Shown here: positions 38,654-51,589 of the stretch, piece by piece | Layout: each line of letters begins with the position of its first letter | How positions within the stretch are numbered: position 1 is the stretch's first letter | NCBI RefSeq assembly: GCF_027595985.1 | Contig: NC_073306.1 | Location: 82,695,599-82,759,598, forward strand | DNA: 64,000 bases | Source: Sorex araneus | Taxonomy: Eukaryota > Chordata > Mammalia > Eulipotyphla > Soricidae | Reading direction: 5' to 3' | Program-made: the position numbers and the translations under genes | Notes under the pieces: generated by a model | The model's database searches: none | What the model saw: the letters and a program-made list of their open reading frames with translations, nothing else | Told to the model about the DNA's origin: nothing

Positions 38654-39243
38654 TGTTGGGGACTTCTTAGGACCCTGAACAAAAGTGGACCCCAAAACCT
38701 TTACCCTGGACAAACTGGAAAATTCCATTACCAGCTTTGCATAACCTGAGGCACAGGTGCCCTTGTGACAAAGGAAATAGCTAAACTCAAGAAGTAAAAG
38801 TAGCCCAGGGCAGTTAACTAAGAGACCCCAAAAAGCCCATAAAGTAGAGTGCCTTCCTCTACACTAAAAGCCTTGTGCATTCCTCCTGACAGATGCTCCT
38901 GCCAGATAAACCCTTGCCTTCCTCTCCCCACTATTTCTCAACCTACTCTTGGAGCATGTTGTAAGCCCACCAAAGTATGCCCCGAACCTTTCCTTATTTG
39001 GTCTGAGAAGACACTTCCCTGATGATTGACAATTTATGTACCGACCCCCTGCTAAGAAAAGTATAAAACCAGCATGGCTGTTAATAAAGTTGCCCTTGAT
39101 CGGTATGTGTCGTCTTGGGCCCCCTGTTTACTAACCTCACTAGTCTTATTTCAGATCGGGACCGCTCACAGAATCCATCCAATTAGGAGCGCTTTCCACT
39201 GTTGTCTCTCCGCGGGCCGGAGAGATCTCCGGGGGAACACGCA
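38654..39243 (+). mobile_element. Solo LTR of an endogenous retrovirus (class II-like)
   Basis: 590 bp element starting TGTTGGGGAC and ending AACACGCA. It is flanked by a perfect 6 bp duplication 'gtgttt' (38648-38653, 39244-39249). Inside are TATAAAA (39062-39068) and AATAAA (39083-39088), followed by T/G-rich sequence. The close TATA and poly(A) spacing implies a very short R region, and the 6 bp duplication also fits betaretrovirus-like (class II) elements. No internal viral genes remain. It is antisense to KIRREL1. Confidence 0.75.
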
Positions 39244-39334
39244 GTGTTTTTTTTTTCCCCCGAATTCCACACTTCTGGATACACAGGGCCCTCAGTTAAA
39301 ATTCATCTGGACATGAATGAATGAAGTTGGTGTG

Positions 39335-39897
39335 TATATATATAAAATGGAATACTACGCTGCTGCAAGGAGCAATAAAATCATGCAATTTGTTCCAACT
39401 TGGATGGACCCGAAGGACATCATGTTAAGGGAAGTCAGAAGAAGGACAAACAGATGGTGATTTTACTTATCTGTAGTACAGAGAATAACAGGATAAGGGA
39501 ATGCAAGTTCTATTAAAGGAGGAAATTTCTAGATCACCTTTGAGCCTAGAATATTGAAAGGAGTATGATAGGGAAGGAAAGACATTGAGGCAGGCAGAGG
39601 GTAACAGGGACAGGGTTCAGGGGCCTCAGGTACAATGGTGGTGTAGAAGTGACAGACACCTATGGATCTAACCACAGATGCATCACCATGAACACTGGAG
39701 ATGCAAACTCAACCAAACTTAAAACTGTGCCCATCAAGGAGGCAGACTGGGATGGGTGGGGGGAGAATCTGGGTCACTGGTAGATGGAAGTTAACACTGG
39801 GGATGGGACTAGTGTTCAATTATTGTATGCCTGAAACCCAACTACAAATAAGTTTGCAAATCGTGGTGCCTTAATAAGAAACTTTTCAAAAATAAAA
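39335..39897 (+). repeat. 5'-truncated LINE-1 (ORF2 end and 3' UTR)
   Basis: The forward frame from 39350 encodes MEYYAAARSNKIMQF, the LINE-1 ORF2 C-terminal region, followed by a 3' UTR ending in an A-rich tail. Target duplication not clear. Confidence 0.75.
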
Positions 39898-40799
39898 TCC
39901 ACCAGGACAAACAAATGACATCAGCTCAATCTGGAGGTGACGCTGATACCTGAATCACCAGGTTCTATACAGAAGCTTGCTCTTGTCTCTCACCAGCTAC
40001 CCAGAGCTTCGTCTCCTGTCTCACCTTTTGCCCCAGTGACCAGGTCCTAGAAAAAGTAGGACTGAACACAATCACTAAGTTGAGAACAGAAGGGACTAAT
40101 GCGCAAGACACCAGAAGACTGACTGAGTTATGGGCTCCAGTTCAGAGGGCTCATAGCCCTGACCCCATGTCTCAGACACAGGGTGCAGGAGCCCATGGGG
40201 GGCACCTACTGCCCTGTGGGATGATCTTCTCGGGAGCAGAAACCTGCCTCTTGGAATTTCCAAGGATCAAGTTTGCACAGCTCCCAGGGTGCGCGGCGCG
40301 GTGCTGGGGAGAGGAGCTGAGTGCTCCGTTCCTGTTCCTGTGCTGCAGCCCAATCTGATTATGAGGACGTGTGATGGATGAGCGGGTGTGGACCCCCAGT
40401 TCAGGGAGCGGGATGATGGAGTTAGCCTGTCACACCTTCCCCACGGGATGAAGCGCCAGGTCCCAGATGTTGTCTGCAATGTGCATCCCTCAGAGATGCC
40501 TCCCTAGACCTCCCAGCAAAGCACCTGCAGAGGCAGCGCCTCCCACCCCCCACCCCCCACCCCGCATCCTGAGCTGGGCCGAGAGCAAGATGAGGAGCAC
40601 AAGAGTGAGACCCCTCCCCCTGCCCCCAGCCCAGGGAGGGATCTGTGCCAATGCCACCTGAGGGACGAGGGGCATAGGAAGGAGGGAGAAAAGAGGAGGT
40701 AGAAAGGCTGCCTTTGCTAAACTGGGGGCCTCCAGGCATTTCTCAGTGACAGCCATGGGCCTTGGAAGCCTGGGGCAGGGCAAGGAGGGAGGAGGGAGA

Positions 40800-40870
40800 G
40801 AGTCAGCACAGAATAATAATGAAGGATTTTTAATAACTCGTCAGCTCTGGTGTCAGCTGAACAGCAGTGG
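40800..40870. other. AT-rich unique block (possible conserved element)
   Basis: 'gaataataatgaaggatttt' and 'taataactcgtcagctc' in GC-rich context. No repeat match; speculative. Confidence 0.15.
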
Positions 40871-42234
40871 CAGCGCAACCCACTGGGAAAACTTTGTGAA
40901 GAATTGTCTTCCTAGGAAGTGAGGAGAGTCAGAAGGGCTGAGGGCAAGGGGAAGAGTCCCCCTCATCCCCCCCAGCCACTTCCAAGCTTTGAGCTCACGG
41001 CCGGGCAGCGGTGCAAGGAGAAGCAGGAACAGATTACAGAGAGCCCCAGTGGGGAGCAAGTGGGAGGGGTCCCTCTGCTGCAGTCAGGACAGAGCCCGCC
41101 GGAACAGGGACCAGCTATGAGGTCACTCTAGAGCCCAGGCCGCCCCCCCACCCCCTCCCCAGACAATGCAGTCCCCCAGTTCCTCTATGAAATCAATCAA
41201 CTAGAATGTACTGACACGTTTCCCAGAGTCTCTTCTCCTTAGCTCATGAATCACCAAGGGAGTGTTTGGTGTAGGAATGTCGTCAGAGAACCCTCTCCAA
41301 AAGCACCTCTCCAAAAGCCTCAGCACCTCAGCTGGTGGCAGAGCCAGATTCCCAGACGGGGGAAATCCAGGGCTCCAGGAGGGAAGAGGATTGGGCAGAC
41401 ATGCCATCTGTGGCTGCGTTTCAGGGGGCAGCCGGCAGAGGGGGCGGCATTCTGATACTCCGAGTGTCATGGACAGCAGCGTTTGCGGGAGGAGCAGAGG
41501 GAAACTGGGGGTACCTTGGGATAACCACTCCACAGCTTCTCTCGAGGAGGGCGTCCTGGAGGCCGTGCCAATGACTGTGGGCTAAGAAAAGGAGTGATGT
41601 CACAGGTCTCTGTGGGAAACATGGCTAAGGGCTTCCATGGCAAGGCCTGGGCAAACAGTGGGTGCCTGGGAAAAACCCTGGGAAGGAACAAAAATATGAA
41701 GGGTATGGATGGTACACAGCGCTGAAAGGCATGGAGGGGTTGCGGGGGTTCTGAGAAAGCTCCCGGGTCTCAGGAGTCTGGAGGCAGACAGGGTCAGGGG
41801 TTCCGAGCCCACGACCATGCTGAGGTCTCCTCCAGGTCCCTAGAAGTGAGTCCTGTGGATGGCCTTGATTCACTTCAGACCCTAGTGCTGGGTGCTGGGG
41901 CCTCACAACCCCGTCCCATCCCCCCTACCACAGCCCCCAAAGGCAGGGGCACCTCTGTGTCCTGAGCATTTGACCAGGGTGTGAGGACTGAAGGGGGAAA
42001 TGAGAGACGAACTTTCTAGAAGAGAACTGGCATCTCAAACGAGGTGGTGAAGAGAGGCAGGAGCACCAGGCCGGGCCCACACGGCCCTTTCCTGTTTCAG
42101 AAAGGAATCGAAGGTTCAGAGGACAAACGTGTGCAGCACACGGCACAGGAAGTCCTGAAACAGAGCCCAGCAGCCAGCCGCACCCCCCTGCCCCCCACCC
42201 CCGAGCCCAGCTGCCAGCCTTCTCCCCCCGCCCA

Positions 42235-42315
42235 GCAACCGCTCGGGAAGATGTAAAGTGCTATCTAAACGTGATGCATTATTAACACTTTAGAAATCAT
42301 ATTTCACAGCCACCC
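42235..42315. other. AT-rich unique block (possible conserved element)
   Basis: Includes GTAAAGTGCTATCTAAACG, TGATGCATTATTAACAC and TTAGAAATCATATTTCAC. Unlike the surroundings and unlike any repeat I recognise. Confidence 0.22.
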
Positions 42316-43059
42316 GGCTGGAGCGGGGAAATGAATTTGTCTCCCGCTCCCCGGCAGGGAGAGTCCAACTGTTGGAGTCCAGCGTGGCTGAGGGGGAGCG
42401 GGGGAGATGCCCACCAGACAGGTCCAGGTGTGCCCCCTCTGCTGGGAACCAAGCATCTCGCTCCACAGCCCCCAAGGTCACCCACTTTCACGGTCCTTGA
42501 AGACAATCAGAGTTCCAGACCCAGCCGCCTCTCCCAGGAGCAAAACCCGCCTCGGTGGGAAGGTGCCAGGGGGCGGGGGTGCTCAGTCTGGTGGCAAAGG
42601 ATGGTGAAAGGCCTTCAGGAACTACCTGGGGAGGGGGAAGGACCCCCTCCCACCTGCCACCCCTAAGCAGGGCTGGGCTCTAAACCAATGAATGAGTTTC
42701 CGGAAGGCCTCAGCCACACCCAGAGGTGGAAAAGGGGAGCTGGTGATGGCAAGTGGGCATATTTCACCCAACTGCCAGGGAAGGGGAGGAGGCAGCAGGA
42801 TGAAATGGGAGGCGCAGACCCTGGCCAAGGGAGGAAGCAGGCAGTGAGCTGGATCCTGTCCCCAGCAGGACCGGGAGAAAGGAGGGAGGTGAGGGAGACG
42901 GCACACACCAGTGCCTGCTGCGGGGGGGAGAAGCCAGACCTCTCCTGGGGGAGGTGGGAGAGAGGAAGACCCAAAGTCACGCTGTCCCCACACTGAGACC
43001 CACCCGGGTGTGCCTGCAGGGCGCTGGGCTCCTGTCCGTGGAGCTGTTGGCAGTGCGGG

Positions 43060-43290
43060 CGGCTTGTAATTAGGCACAGGGAACAGACAAACCAATTTTC
43101 AATTAAAACCTTATCTGCAGGGTGCATAGATAGAAAGGCGGGTAAGGCTTGATTCTTTTTTAAGCCAGCCCTCAATATTTGCAGTGCCTGGAAGGAGACG
43201 CAGGGAGGGTGCCCAGGCAGCCCCAGCGACATATAAATTCTGCTCATAATTACATGACTTTCAACACCACGAGATGCCAATAAAGTGTTT
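43060..43290. other. AT-rich unique block (possible conserved element)
   Basis: Includes GCTTGTAATTAGGC, TTTTCAATTAAAACC, a GATA-type CTTATCTGC and ATAATTACATGAC. Only base composition and motif-like words support it. Confidence 0.22.
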
Positions 43291-44261
43291 GCAAGGCACA
43301 CAAATTAACGGTGTGTTGGCATTCCTGAGACGGTGGTGCTCGGAGAGTCAGGGCAGAGGGAGGAGGCTGCGGGGAGCGGGGACAGCTGACGTGAGGCAAC
43401 CATCTTGGTGTCTCGACACATACCCCATGGCCAGCTCCCCCAGACTGCCAGCCTCGCTCTCAGTCCTGTCAGGGCAGCAGAAGGAAGGCACTTCAGTTGT
43501 GCTCCGTCCAGAAGGAAGGGGAGGAGGGCCAGCGGGGAGCAAGGGGAGGTGGAGCACGGAGCAGCTGTCGGTGCAGGCAGCAAAGGCCAGCTGCAGCCAG
43601 GAGAGGCTCCTGGTGCCTCTCTCCAGGCGCGAGGCAAGCCCTGGTGAGACAACCCTGGCATCCTTCCTTCTCATTCATTCAGAGGGGCCATGGGAGGCAC
43701 GTGAGGTGGCAAGGGCTTGGGGCTCAGGCTCAATCAGCTGCCAGATTCACCTCCTGGAGTTCCACTTTCATCAGTGGTAAAACAGGGAGAGCAGAGAGCC
43801 CCAGGAATGGGGCAGCCAGGAAGGAGAGAAAAATATTAGTGAACTGCACTATCCAGTGAGATCCCCTTTGTGCCTCGTCAGAATTTCCTCTCACCTGGGT
43901 CACCTCCAATGCAGATGCTTCCACATCCCCCAGCACAAGCCTCTCTGCAGGAGTAGGTACTCAATAAGACAAATATTTGAATTTGACAACACCGAGGAAG
44001 ACGGAAGATGAGGAATGCAAAGGGCAATTTGGTAGACAGAGCAGGGGGGAAAAAATGACATCAGCAGCAAGGCAGAAGTGGATCTGCACTCTGGCTCTCC
44101 GGCGAGGGAGACAGGGGCCGAGGCGGCCTCATTTCCAGGCCCCCGCTTCCTTGTCTGGCAGAAGATCTGTAAAATGCCTTCTTGCTCTCTGGATGATACG
44201 TGCCCTTTAAGGATGGGACTGGCTCAAAGAACCACTTTGAGAAATGTCAGGATGGGCTGGG

Positions 44262-44410
44262 AAGAGATGGCTTAAAGGGCTGGGGTGCAGGCTCTGCATG
44301 CAGGAGCCCGGGACTGCATCCCGGCACCGCACGGTCCTCTGGACACTGCCAAAAGTGACCCTAAGCACTGAGCTGGGAGTAGTGTTGTTTCCCCCCCCCC
44401 CCCGCCCCCA
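44262..44410 (+). repeat. Shrew SINE, strongly diverged
   Basis: Forward: 'gggctggggtgcaggctctg', 'gggactgcatcccggcaccg', 'gagctgggagtagtgttg', then a run of C at 44391-44403. Confidence 0.65.
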
Positions 44411-45127
44411 GGACCAGATGATGTGACCAAGAATAAACAAAAAAGCAATGCTAGGATGGGCTGTTGGCACAGACTTCAACTGGCTATTAAATAGCTCCGT
44501 GTTCAGTATATCCTTTGAGACCATAAAAAAATAACAGTCATCACATATTTCCAGAAACATCTATAGGTAACTTGCTGGCAAGAAATGTGGTTTATAACTT
44601 CCATGGGAAAGTTTCTGTCGATCGGAAACCATCTCTCCCTCTGCTCTAGCCCAACCCCACCACTTTTGGATCCTCTTCTGCCGTGGTGATAGCAGAATCT
44701 GGGAGAATTCTAAAACCTAAACGATTGTTTCAGTTCAATTAGTTCAATTCGATTGTAATCGGCAAACAAGTATGAGGGACTACACACCAGCGTTTACGCT
44801 AAAGACTGTAGAGAAGAGATAAATAAGGCATCGCCTTGTCCTTGAGGCATTTATACTTCAGTAAAATATAAGACTCAGGCCAGTTGTCAGCTTTGGTATT
44901 TAGGAGAGAAATGATTAATTCCAATGGTGGGAAAGGAGGAGAGAGCGAATCTGAGAAGTGTCTGTGTTCCATTCAAAATTAAGCTCTGAGCTAGCAGTGA
45001 TGGAAGTAAAGAGATTCTGAGCGTAGAACAATGAGGACAAAAACAAGCAGGGACCAGTGTGGCAGATGGGGAATAGTCTGGAGTGGCTGGGTATTTGTGA
45101 ATGGGCAGGAGTGTGAGGATTAAAAGT

Positions 45128-45301
45128 GAGGGTGGAGTGATCGTACATTGGTAGGGGTCTTGCCTTGATGACACAACTGACCAGGGTTCAATCCCCGGCA
45201 TCTCTTATTGTCCCCCAAGCATCACCAGGAGTAATTCTGAGTGCAGAGCCAGGAGTAAGCCCTGAGCATCACCGGGTCTGGCTCCAAAACAAAAGAAAAC
45301 A
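45128..45301 (+). repeat. Shrew SINE
   Basis: Forward: 'gggtggagtgatcgtacatt', 'gggttcaatccccggcatct', 'tgtcccccaagcatcaccag', 'agccaggagtaagccctgag'. Confidence 0.88.
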
Positions 45302-45565
45302 AAAGAGTGAAACCCCTTAAATAATCTTGCAGGCTACATGTGCATAGCAATTATAAGGTGATACATGCTTATTGTTCATGCAATATCAGAAAGGATAGGT
45401 TGAACTCAAAACATGACTCATTTATTCATCCACACTTTTAAGTGTGCATGATTTACTCTAGGATGTGTCAGGTAGTACTCTGCTGCAGGTTGATGGCAGG
45501 AATCCCACATATCTCCTTGAGAGGGAAGTACCAACTTCAGCACACAGGTCAAAGATGTGGTTAGG

Positions 45566-45935
45566 TGGGGGAAAGGCAGCCCGGATACAGTAGGGAACAC
45601 CAAGTAAAATGTGGTTGGGGACCCCATGTGAGAAGAAAAGCGTACTGAAAGTAGACTAGAGACTGATGGCCACTCAATACCCCTATCGCAAACCACAACA
45701 CCCAAAATAAGAGAGAACAAAATGGAATGCCCTGCCACAGAGGCAGGGTGGGGTGGGGGTGGCGGATGGAAGTGGAGGGTGGGAGGGATTCTGGGTTCAT
45801 TGGTGGTGGAGAATGGACACTGGTGGAGGGATGGGTTCTCGAACATTGTATGAGGGAAACACAAGGACGAAGATGGGTAAATTTGTAACTGTACCCTCAT
45901 GGTGACTCACTTATTAAAAAATAAAAATAAAAAAA
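45566..45935 (+). repeat. LINE-1 3' end (370 bp) with perfect target duplication
   Basis: Same 3' UTR family as 24819-25422 in the opposite orientation: 'tggtggagaatggacactgg', 'tggagggatggg', 'ctcatggtgactcac', A-tail. Target duplication 'aaagatgtggttagg' at 45551-45565 and 45936-45950, 15/15. Confidence 0.92.
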
Positions 45936-46239
45936 AAAGATGTGGTTAGGGGTACAATGATAAACATACTGAAGGGGTATAATAGACGCACAGAGAAAGA
46001 AATAGCCAATATATTCTTGGAAGGCTGGTGGTCAGCAGGTCTTCAGAGAGAAGCTATCACGTAGCCTATGAAGAACTGGAGGTGTTTACCAAGAAGATTC
46101 AGGGGAACTTGGGAGTGGAAGGGAGAGAGTGCCCCCAAAAGAAAACAGATGTGAACAGAGACTCAGGGGCACGAGTTTCTGGTGGGCTCTAGAAACTAAT
46201 AGGTTATGAAGATGATGAGAGAGGTTAGGAGGAAAGAGA

Positions 46240-46415
46240 GAAACATGAAGAGAGTAGGAGAGAGGGCATGAAGGATAAATGCAGAGAGGGAGAAAAAGGA
46301 AGAGAGGAAGACAGAGAGAAAGAGAGTTAGGGAGAGGGAGAGAGAATGTGAGGGACAGAAGGAGAGGGAAAGAGATATGGAGATATGAGAGAGAGAGAAG
46401 AGAAGAGAGAGAGAG
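46240..46415. repeat. GA-rich low-complexity tract
   Basis: Irregular GAGA repeats over about 175 bases. Confidence 0.75.
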
Positions 46416-47124
46416 TTGGCTCACATGTTAGAACGAGATCAGGCTGAGTCTTAAATGGAACAATAAGAGTTTAGATTTTATCAGAGTGGCTGAAAGGACT
46501 GAATGAAGAATTGGACACCCTGCCAGTAACAGGAGTGGGGGTGGGGAGGGCATACAACGAGGAGTGACATCACTGTCCTCAGAGAGAAATTGTAAGGCTG
46601 TAACGTAAGACAGTGGAAAACCAAGAGAAATGGAGTTGATATAAAATATATCAACTAAGAGACATGGAACTGATGGAACTGATATAAAATATAGAAATGA
46701 GGTAGAAGCAACGGGATCTAAACAACTGGGTGAATGTGGGGGGTGGGCGGTGGGGAGCCCTGTCAGCTTGGGAAACCAGGCAGCAGGTAAAGGCAAATAC
46801 AAGAGCCCTGGGGGAGGGTGTGTGGGACAGTGGCCTGAGCACCAGCCAAGGTCATTCTCAGGAGCATGGACTTTATCCTGTAAATGGTGGTGAGCGGGTG
46901 AAGGCAGAGCCTAGGAAACTACTCTTGCTCCCATCCTGGGACGATGTAACCAAGAACCAGAATGAGCTGGGAAGAGGTAGGAGGGAACAGAGAGTGACTG
47001 TCCATTCTCTGGGTTCCGCCACAGGGGAAATAAGCAGATGTCCAGTGCATTCAAGACACTCAGGGTTGGCCTTGTGGTTGAAGCGTTGGTGGTTCAGAAT
47101 TTGTCCATACCATACTCTGAGGTG

Positions 47125-47298
47125 CTGAGGGGTGATTTCTGGCTTTGGGTTCAGGAGTGACTCTTGGCAGTGCTTGGGGGACCGACCATAGGTGGGGAGG
47201 GGTGGTGGGGGAACCATATGTGGTGTTGAGGATTGAATCAGAGTTAGTCACATGCTAACAAGGCAAAGACCTCACCCCCTGGACTAGCTCTCTGGCCC
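47125..47298 (-). repeat. Shrew SINE, old
   Basis: Antisense: 'ctttgggttcaggagtgact', 'cttggcagtgcttgggggac', a local G-rich expansion, 'gaaccatatgtggtgttgag', ending 'agctctctggcccc'. Confidence 0.75.
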
Positions 47299-47528
47299 CA
47301 GTTAATCAGTTTTGACAATTGTGAAGATTATGTGATATTTACAATAGTAATACTTGGAAATACTAGCTATTATTTCACAAATGCTGACTGTCAGCCATAG
47401 GTATTTGTGGTGGCTTCATGAACCATTCTGACTTCAGGATAAACTGTGGGGAGGATAGAAAGCCCTTCCAGGCAGGAAAAAACAGCATAAGGCATAATAA
47501 GGGTTAGTGACAGGAGGGCCATGTAACC

Positions 47529-47637
<109 letters not shown>

Positions 47638-48344
47638 GTATCCTAATTGTACTGACTTGGGCTGTCCATGTGATTGAGACAGTTCTGCTGTCCATGGTCC
47701 TTGGTGCCACCAGCCTTTTCTAGCCATACCACAGGCAGGTATGCATGAACCTCACATCACTAAAAGATAAGCGCGTACCTCAGTGAGCAGCACTGGAGCC
47801 CCAGGCAAGCACTACTACCAAAACATGCGTGTGCACAGCCAGTAGAGTGTGTGAGCCCTGGACGGGGCGACGGCTTCCAGCTTACATACTTGTCATTTCC
47901 GAGGTCCCTAGCTGATTCTCTGTGCCACAAGAACCCAAAGCGATGCATCAACAGTCCCAGGTATTGAACTGTCTAGCCGAGTTGGCTGGGCACTGCTGGG
48001 AGAGGCGTCAGGGCTCCTGAGCTCTTCCTGGGAGGTCTCCACCCCCTAAAGAGAATGTTCTCCTGGCAGGCAGGTGTGCGCAGGAAATACAGCAGTGCCA
48101 CCCTCAGCGAGCACAGTGGCTGCAATGTCAGAGCAGACCAAAATGTGCCAGCGGTCATCACCGCAACAAAGACAAGGACAGTGGCAAAGGGAAGGAGAGG
48201 GAAAATTTTTTCAATAACTGATCTTAAGATTTTAGGAAAAAAATGCAGCAAGTGGGACCAGGGGAAGGGAGACCAATGGTAGCTATCTGATACAGTCTTC
48301 AGCATCACGCGGGGTTAAAGCTGCAAGAAACCAGCTCTGCCAGG

Positions 48345-48450
48345 ATCTAATCCAATCCTCTTATTTCACAGATGAAATCCTCAAGTCCCAAAGAGGTGAA
48401 GTGAATTCTCTGAAGTCACAGAGCAGGTCAACAGCAAAGCCAAATGTGTG
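48345..48450 (-). repeat. MIR fragment
   Basis: 'ttatttcacagatgaaatcc', 'caaagaggtgaagtgaattc' and 'gaagtcacagagcaggtca' match antisense MIR. Confidence 0.6.
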
Positions 48451-49369
48451 ACTGTTCTTTCCTCATTCCCGATCAGGCTACCCCCCACCCCCACCCCACC
48501 CAAATGGTTCCTGAAACCCACAGCTCTGCCGAGGAGCTTCTGAAGGTCCGGGAGCTTCCTTCTCTCTTTCCTTCTCTCCTTTCTCTTTCCTTTACTCCCC
48601 TCCCCTCCTTCCCTTCTGTCTTTTTCTCTTTGAGGTGACACCGGTGCATATCACTGTGTATATGCGACTCCAGAGGCCATGACCCCTCTTCATGTGTGTT
48701 ACACAGCACACCCCCCCGGGGACCAATAACCCTCACAGTTCACTGGCTCCTCCTTTAATGGTTAATCATGACCTGTGTCTCTGTCAGTCTCCAAACCTTT
48801 TCCTGCCATCCTGACCCCTTGCAGACTTGGGAATGGGGTTGGGGTTCGGCGGGAGGAGACCTTAGGATTGATCCTTTTTTGTTTCCTGGGGTCTGCCAGG
48901 GTGAAGCCACAGACACAAGAAGGGCAGCAGCCTGAAACTCAAACATTCAAGTGCACCAACTCACACTGTGGCTCTCTTCCCCCCAGCCTCCCCTCCACTC
49001 ACTCACTGCGGGGCTTACACAGGAAAATGTGCTGAGTTTTCAAGGAATGATCCGACTTCACTTTGAAAACAGGTCAGCACAATAGCTGTGGGCTTGCTCT
49101 GATGACCCTCCTGGGCCATGAGCGGTCCATGAGTGGGCAGGGACTCCTTACCCCTCTCCCCGCTGGCCCTGCTACTTCTTCATGCTCATTTCCATCAGGC
49201 CTTTCCCCCAGATTCTTCCTCCCTTCCTTCTTAGAGATACCCCCAGGCTGTCCTCACCCGGCCCTGCCTTGTTCAGGCCCATTCCCTGGTGAAGTCGGTG
49301 ACCCACGCCCTGGGTTCCTGCCATCTCTTCCTAATGGGTTCCCCAGCGTCCAGCTTGCACCTCTTAAGT

Positions 49370-49875
49370 CCACTCTCCACATAGTTGCCAGAACGATTTT
49401 TCAAAAACACAAATCTAATATTGCTGCCCTGTGTGAAACCCCGCAGTGGCTCCCCGATGACTTCAGATGAAGTTCAAATTAGGTTAGGCCAGCCCACCCC
49501 TGCTGCTGTTTACCAATTCAGCATCCTCCGCTCTTGCCAACGCAGACTTTGCCTCCGAGAAATCCCACCTCGGAGGTTCTCACACATTCTGGACTGCATC
49601 TTACATCCTGCTCTGCACTCTCCCCTTCGCCACTTGGAACCTTCTCTACATCCCTCCACACAATGCATGCTGAGTGCACCGGGGCCTTCCTTAAACTCCC
49701 AGCTTGACCAACACCCAGCCCACACTCCCGTGGCACCATGCACCCGAGTTCTGGGAAGCACTAAACTGCAAGCTCCTTGAGGACAGATGCTTGTTCCTAA
49801 CTCATCCTCTTGTGCTTATGAAGAATCTCTAACTCTTGGTAGACTCTCAACTAACACTGGTTGAATTGAGCAGAC
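49370..49875 (+). repeat. L2-type LINE relic
   Basis: Order matches the L2 3' part: 'ttgctgccctgtgtgaaacc', 'ggctccccgatgacttcaga', 'actgcaagctccttgaggac', 'aactaacactggttgaattg'. Confidence 0.6.
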
Positions 49876-50080
49876 CCAAAGCTAATTTTCTCCCCTTTTT
49901 CGACTTTCCGCACTACCTTGTCCTGCAAATATTTTTATTCACTATGTCCCCTGGCTTGCTAATCCAAGTTTTTCTTCTCTAATGGAACCAAATGCTCCCC
50001 TTCTCCTTCTTTGGAAGTCAACACTCTCATCAATATCAGGAAAAGCCAAGGACCCTGAAGTCTGAGGAGTTCTAATTTTA

Positions 50081-50250
50081 TTTTATTTATTTTTGGGGGG
50101 ATCACACCCAGCAATGTTCAGGGGTTGCACTCTGCACTCAGGAATCACTCATGGGATTGCTCGGGGGACCACGTAGGAAGCCGGGGATTGAACCTGGGTT
50201 GGCCGCATGCAAGGCAAATGCCCTAACAGCTGTGCTATCTCTCCGACCCT
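50081..50250 (-). repeat. Shrew SINE
   Basis: Antisense body from 'gggggatcacacccagcaat' to 'gctatctctccgaccct'. Target duplication 'ggagttctaatttta' (50066-50080) and 'ggagttccaatttta' (50251-50265), one mismatch. Confidence 0.92.
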
Positions 50251-50328
50251 GGAGTTCCAATTTTAAACTGCCCTGAAGTCTACACATCTCCTGGAATTAA
50301 GAGATTCTGAAGTAAGGTCAAGAAGAAA

Positions 50329-50430
50329 AGGATCAGAAAGATAGTGTAGCAGGTAAGGCACCTGCTTAATATGCAGATGACCCAGGTTTGATCCCTGCCA
50401 GCTACAGCCCAAAAAACAAAAAGAAAAGGA
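50329..50430 (+). repeat. Shrew SINE head fragment
   Basis: Forward head 'aggatcagaaagatagtgta', 'gatgacccaggtttgatccc', then a shortened body and A-rich tail. Confidence 0.75.
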
Positions 50431-50734
50431 AAAACAAATGAGGACAGTCAAAATCAGAGAGGAGAAGTAGAAGAGAGTTGCAGGCAGAGATCAAAAAAAA
50501 AAATGTGTAATCAGAGTAGATTATTTTTGGGGAACAGACTGGGCAAAAGTTCCAATTAATCAGAGGAGGGGTCTAGGGCGTGAAGCATTCTACAAGAGGC
50601 CCAACTCTTTGGGAACATGGGTGAAGTTTCTCAGGAACATGGTCTGGTGCTGGCTCCATCTTTATAATAATGATATGACCTTAGGCAAGTTTCTCTGCTC
50701 TGTGCCATAATGAAACACAGGGACAGCAGAATGA

Positions 50735-50870
50735 CCCATGGGCTGGAAGATGCCTCGCAGGGTCTCTGTGCATGCCCTGGGTTTCATCCCCTGCGCTGGT
50801 TGGGGATGAGGACCAAGCCACCTGTGAACCAAGCCACATGTGATTCTCAAACAAACAAGCAAACAAAAAG
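50735..50870 (+). repeat. SINE-like fragment
   Basis: Weak forward similarity: 'ggtttcatcccctgcgctgg' and a terminal 'acaaacaagcaaacaaaaag'. Confidence 0.35.
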
Positions 50871-50967
50871 AGAATGATGGCAGAAGGACACAAGCAGGGC
50901 TGCTGTGGGAACTCTGTAAGGGACAAAGTACCATCACCCATTTAGCAGCCAGTATTTTAGAGAAAAA

Positions 50968-51135
50968 TTTTTAAAGTTTTTGGGCCAGCTGTACGTAGGG
51001 CTTACTCCTGGATCTGCACTCAGGAATCAGTCCTGGCAGACTCCGAGGACCACACAGGGTGCTGGGGATTGAACCCGGGATCAGCTGTATGCAAGCTACA
51101 AGTGCCCTACCTGCTGTACTATTTCTCCGACCCTT
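50968..51135 (-). repeat. Shrew SINE
   Basis: Antisense: 'cttactcctggatctgcact', 'caggaatcagtcctggcaga', 'gattgaacccgggatcagct', 'ctatttctccgaccct'. Confidence 0.88.
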
Positions 51136-51589
51136 AGAAGCCATCATTTTTATTAAGCTGCATCTACATGATCCAGTCCTAAAAATGAACCTGATCATTG
51201 ACGTTCAAGTCCTGTTTCCGGCCTCATTTATTTGCACCACGTAGGTTCTCAGTTATCTGGAGGTGGAATATCCTCAGTGGACCCTTCAGGTTCTCTTGCC
51301 CAGCCTGACCTTTCCCTGAACTCCCCTTGCCCCCCCCCTGCCATCCCAGTCAGACACGAGGCTCGAGGAAGCACCTTCCTTGCCATGTACCATTGCTGGC
51401 CCATGTTGCTCTTGTCTCCTGGCCAGAGGGCAGTGAGGCTTCCCCACGACCTGCGTGGGTAAGTGTGAGCATCCAACACCAATTTCTTAAGCGAGTAAAT
51501 AATTGGATGCAGAGAATTCTGATTTCGACTGCACTACGATCCTCCTCTGAGCTTCTAACCATCGGGCCTACTTCCTCTCTCTGGAGTCA

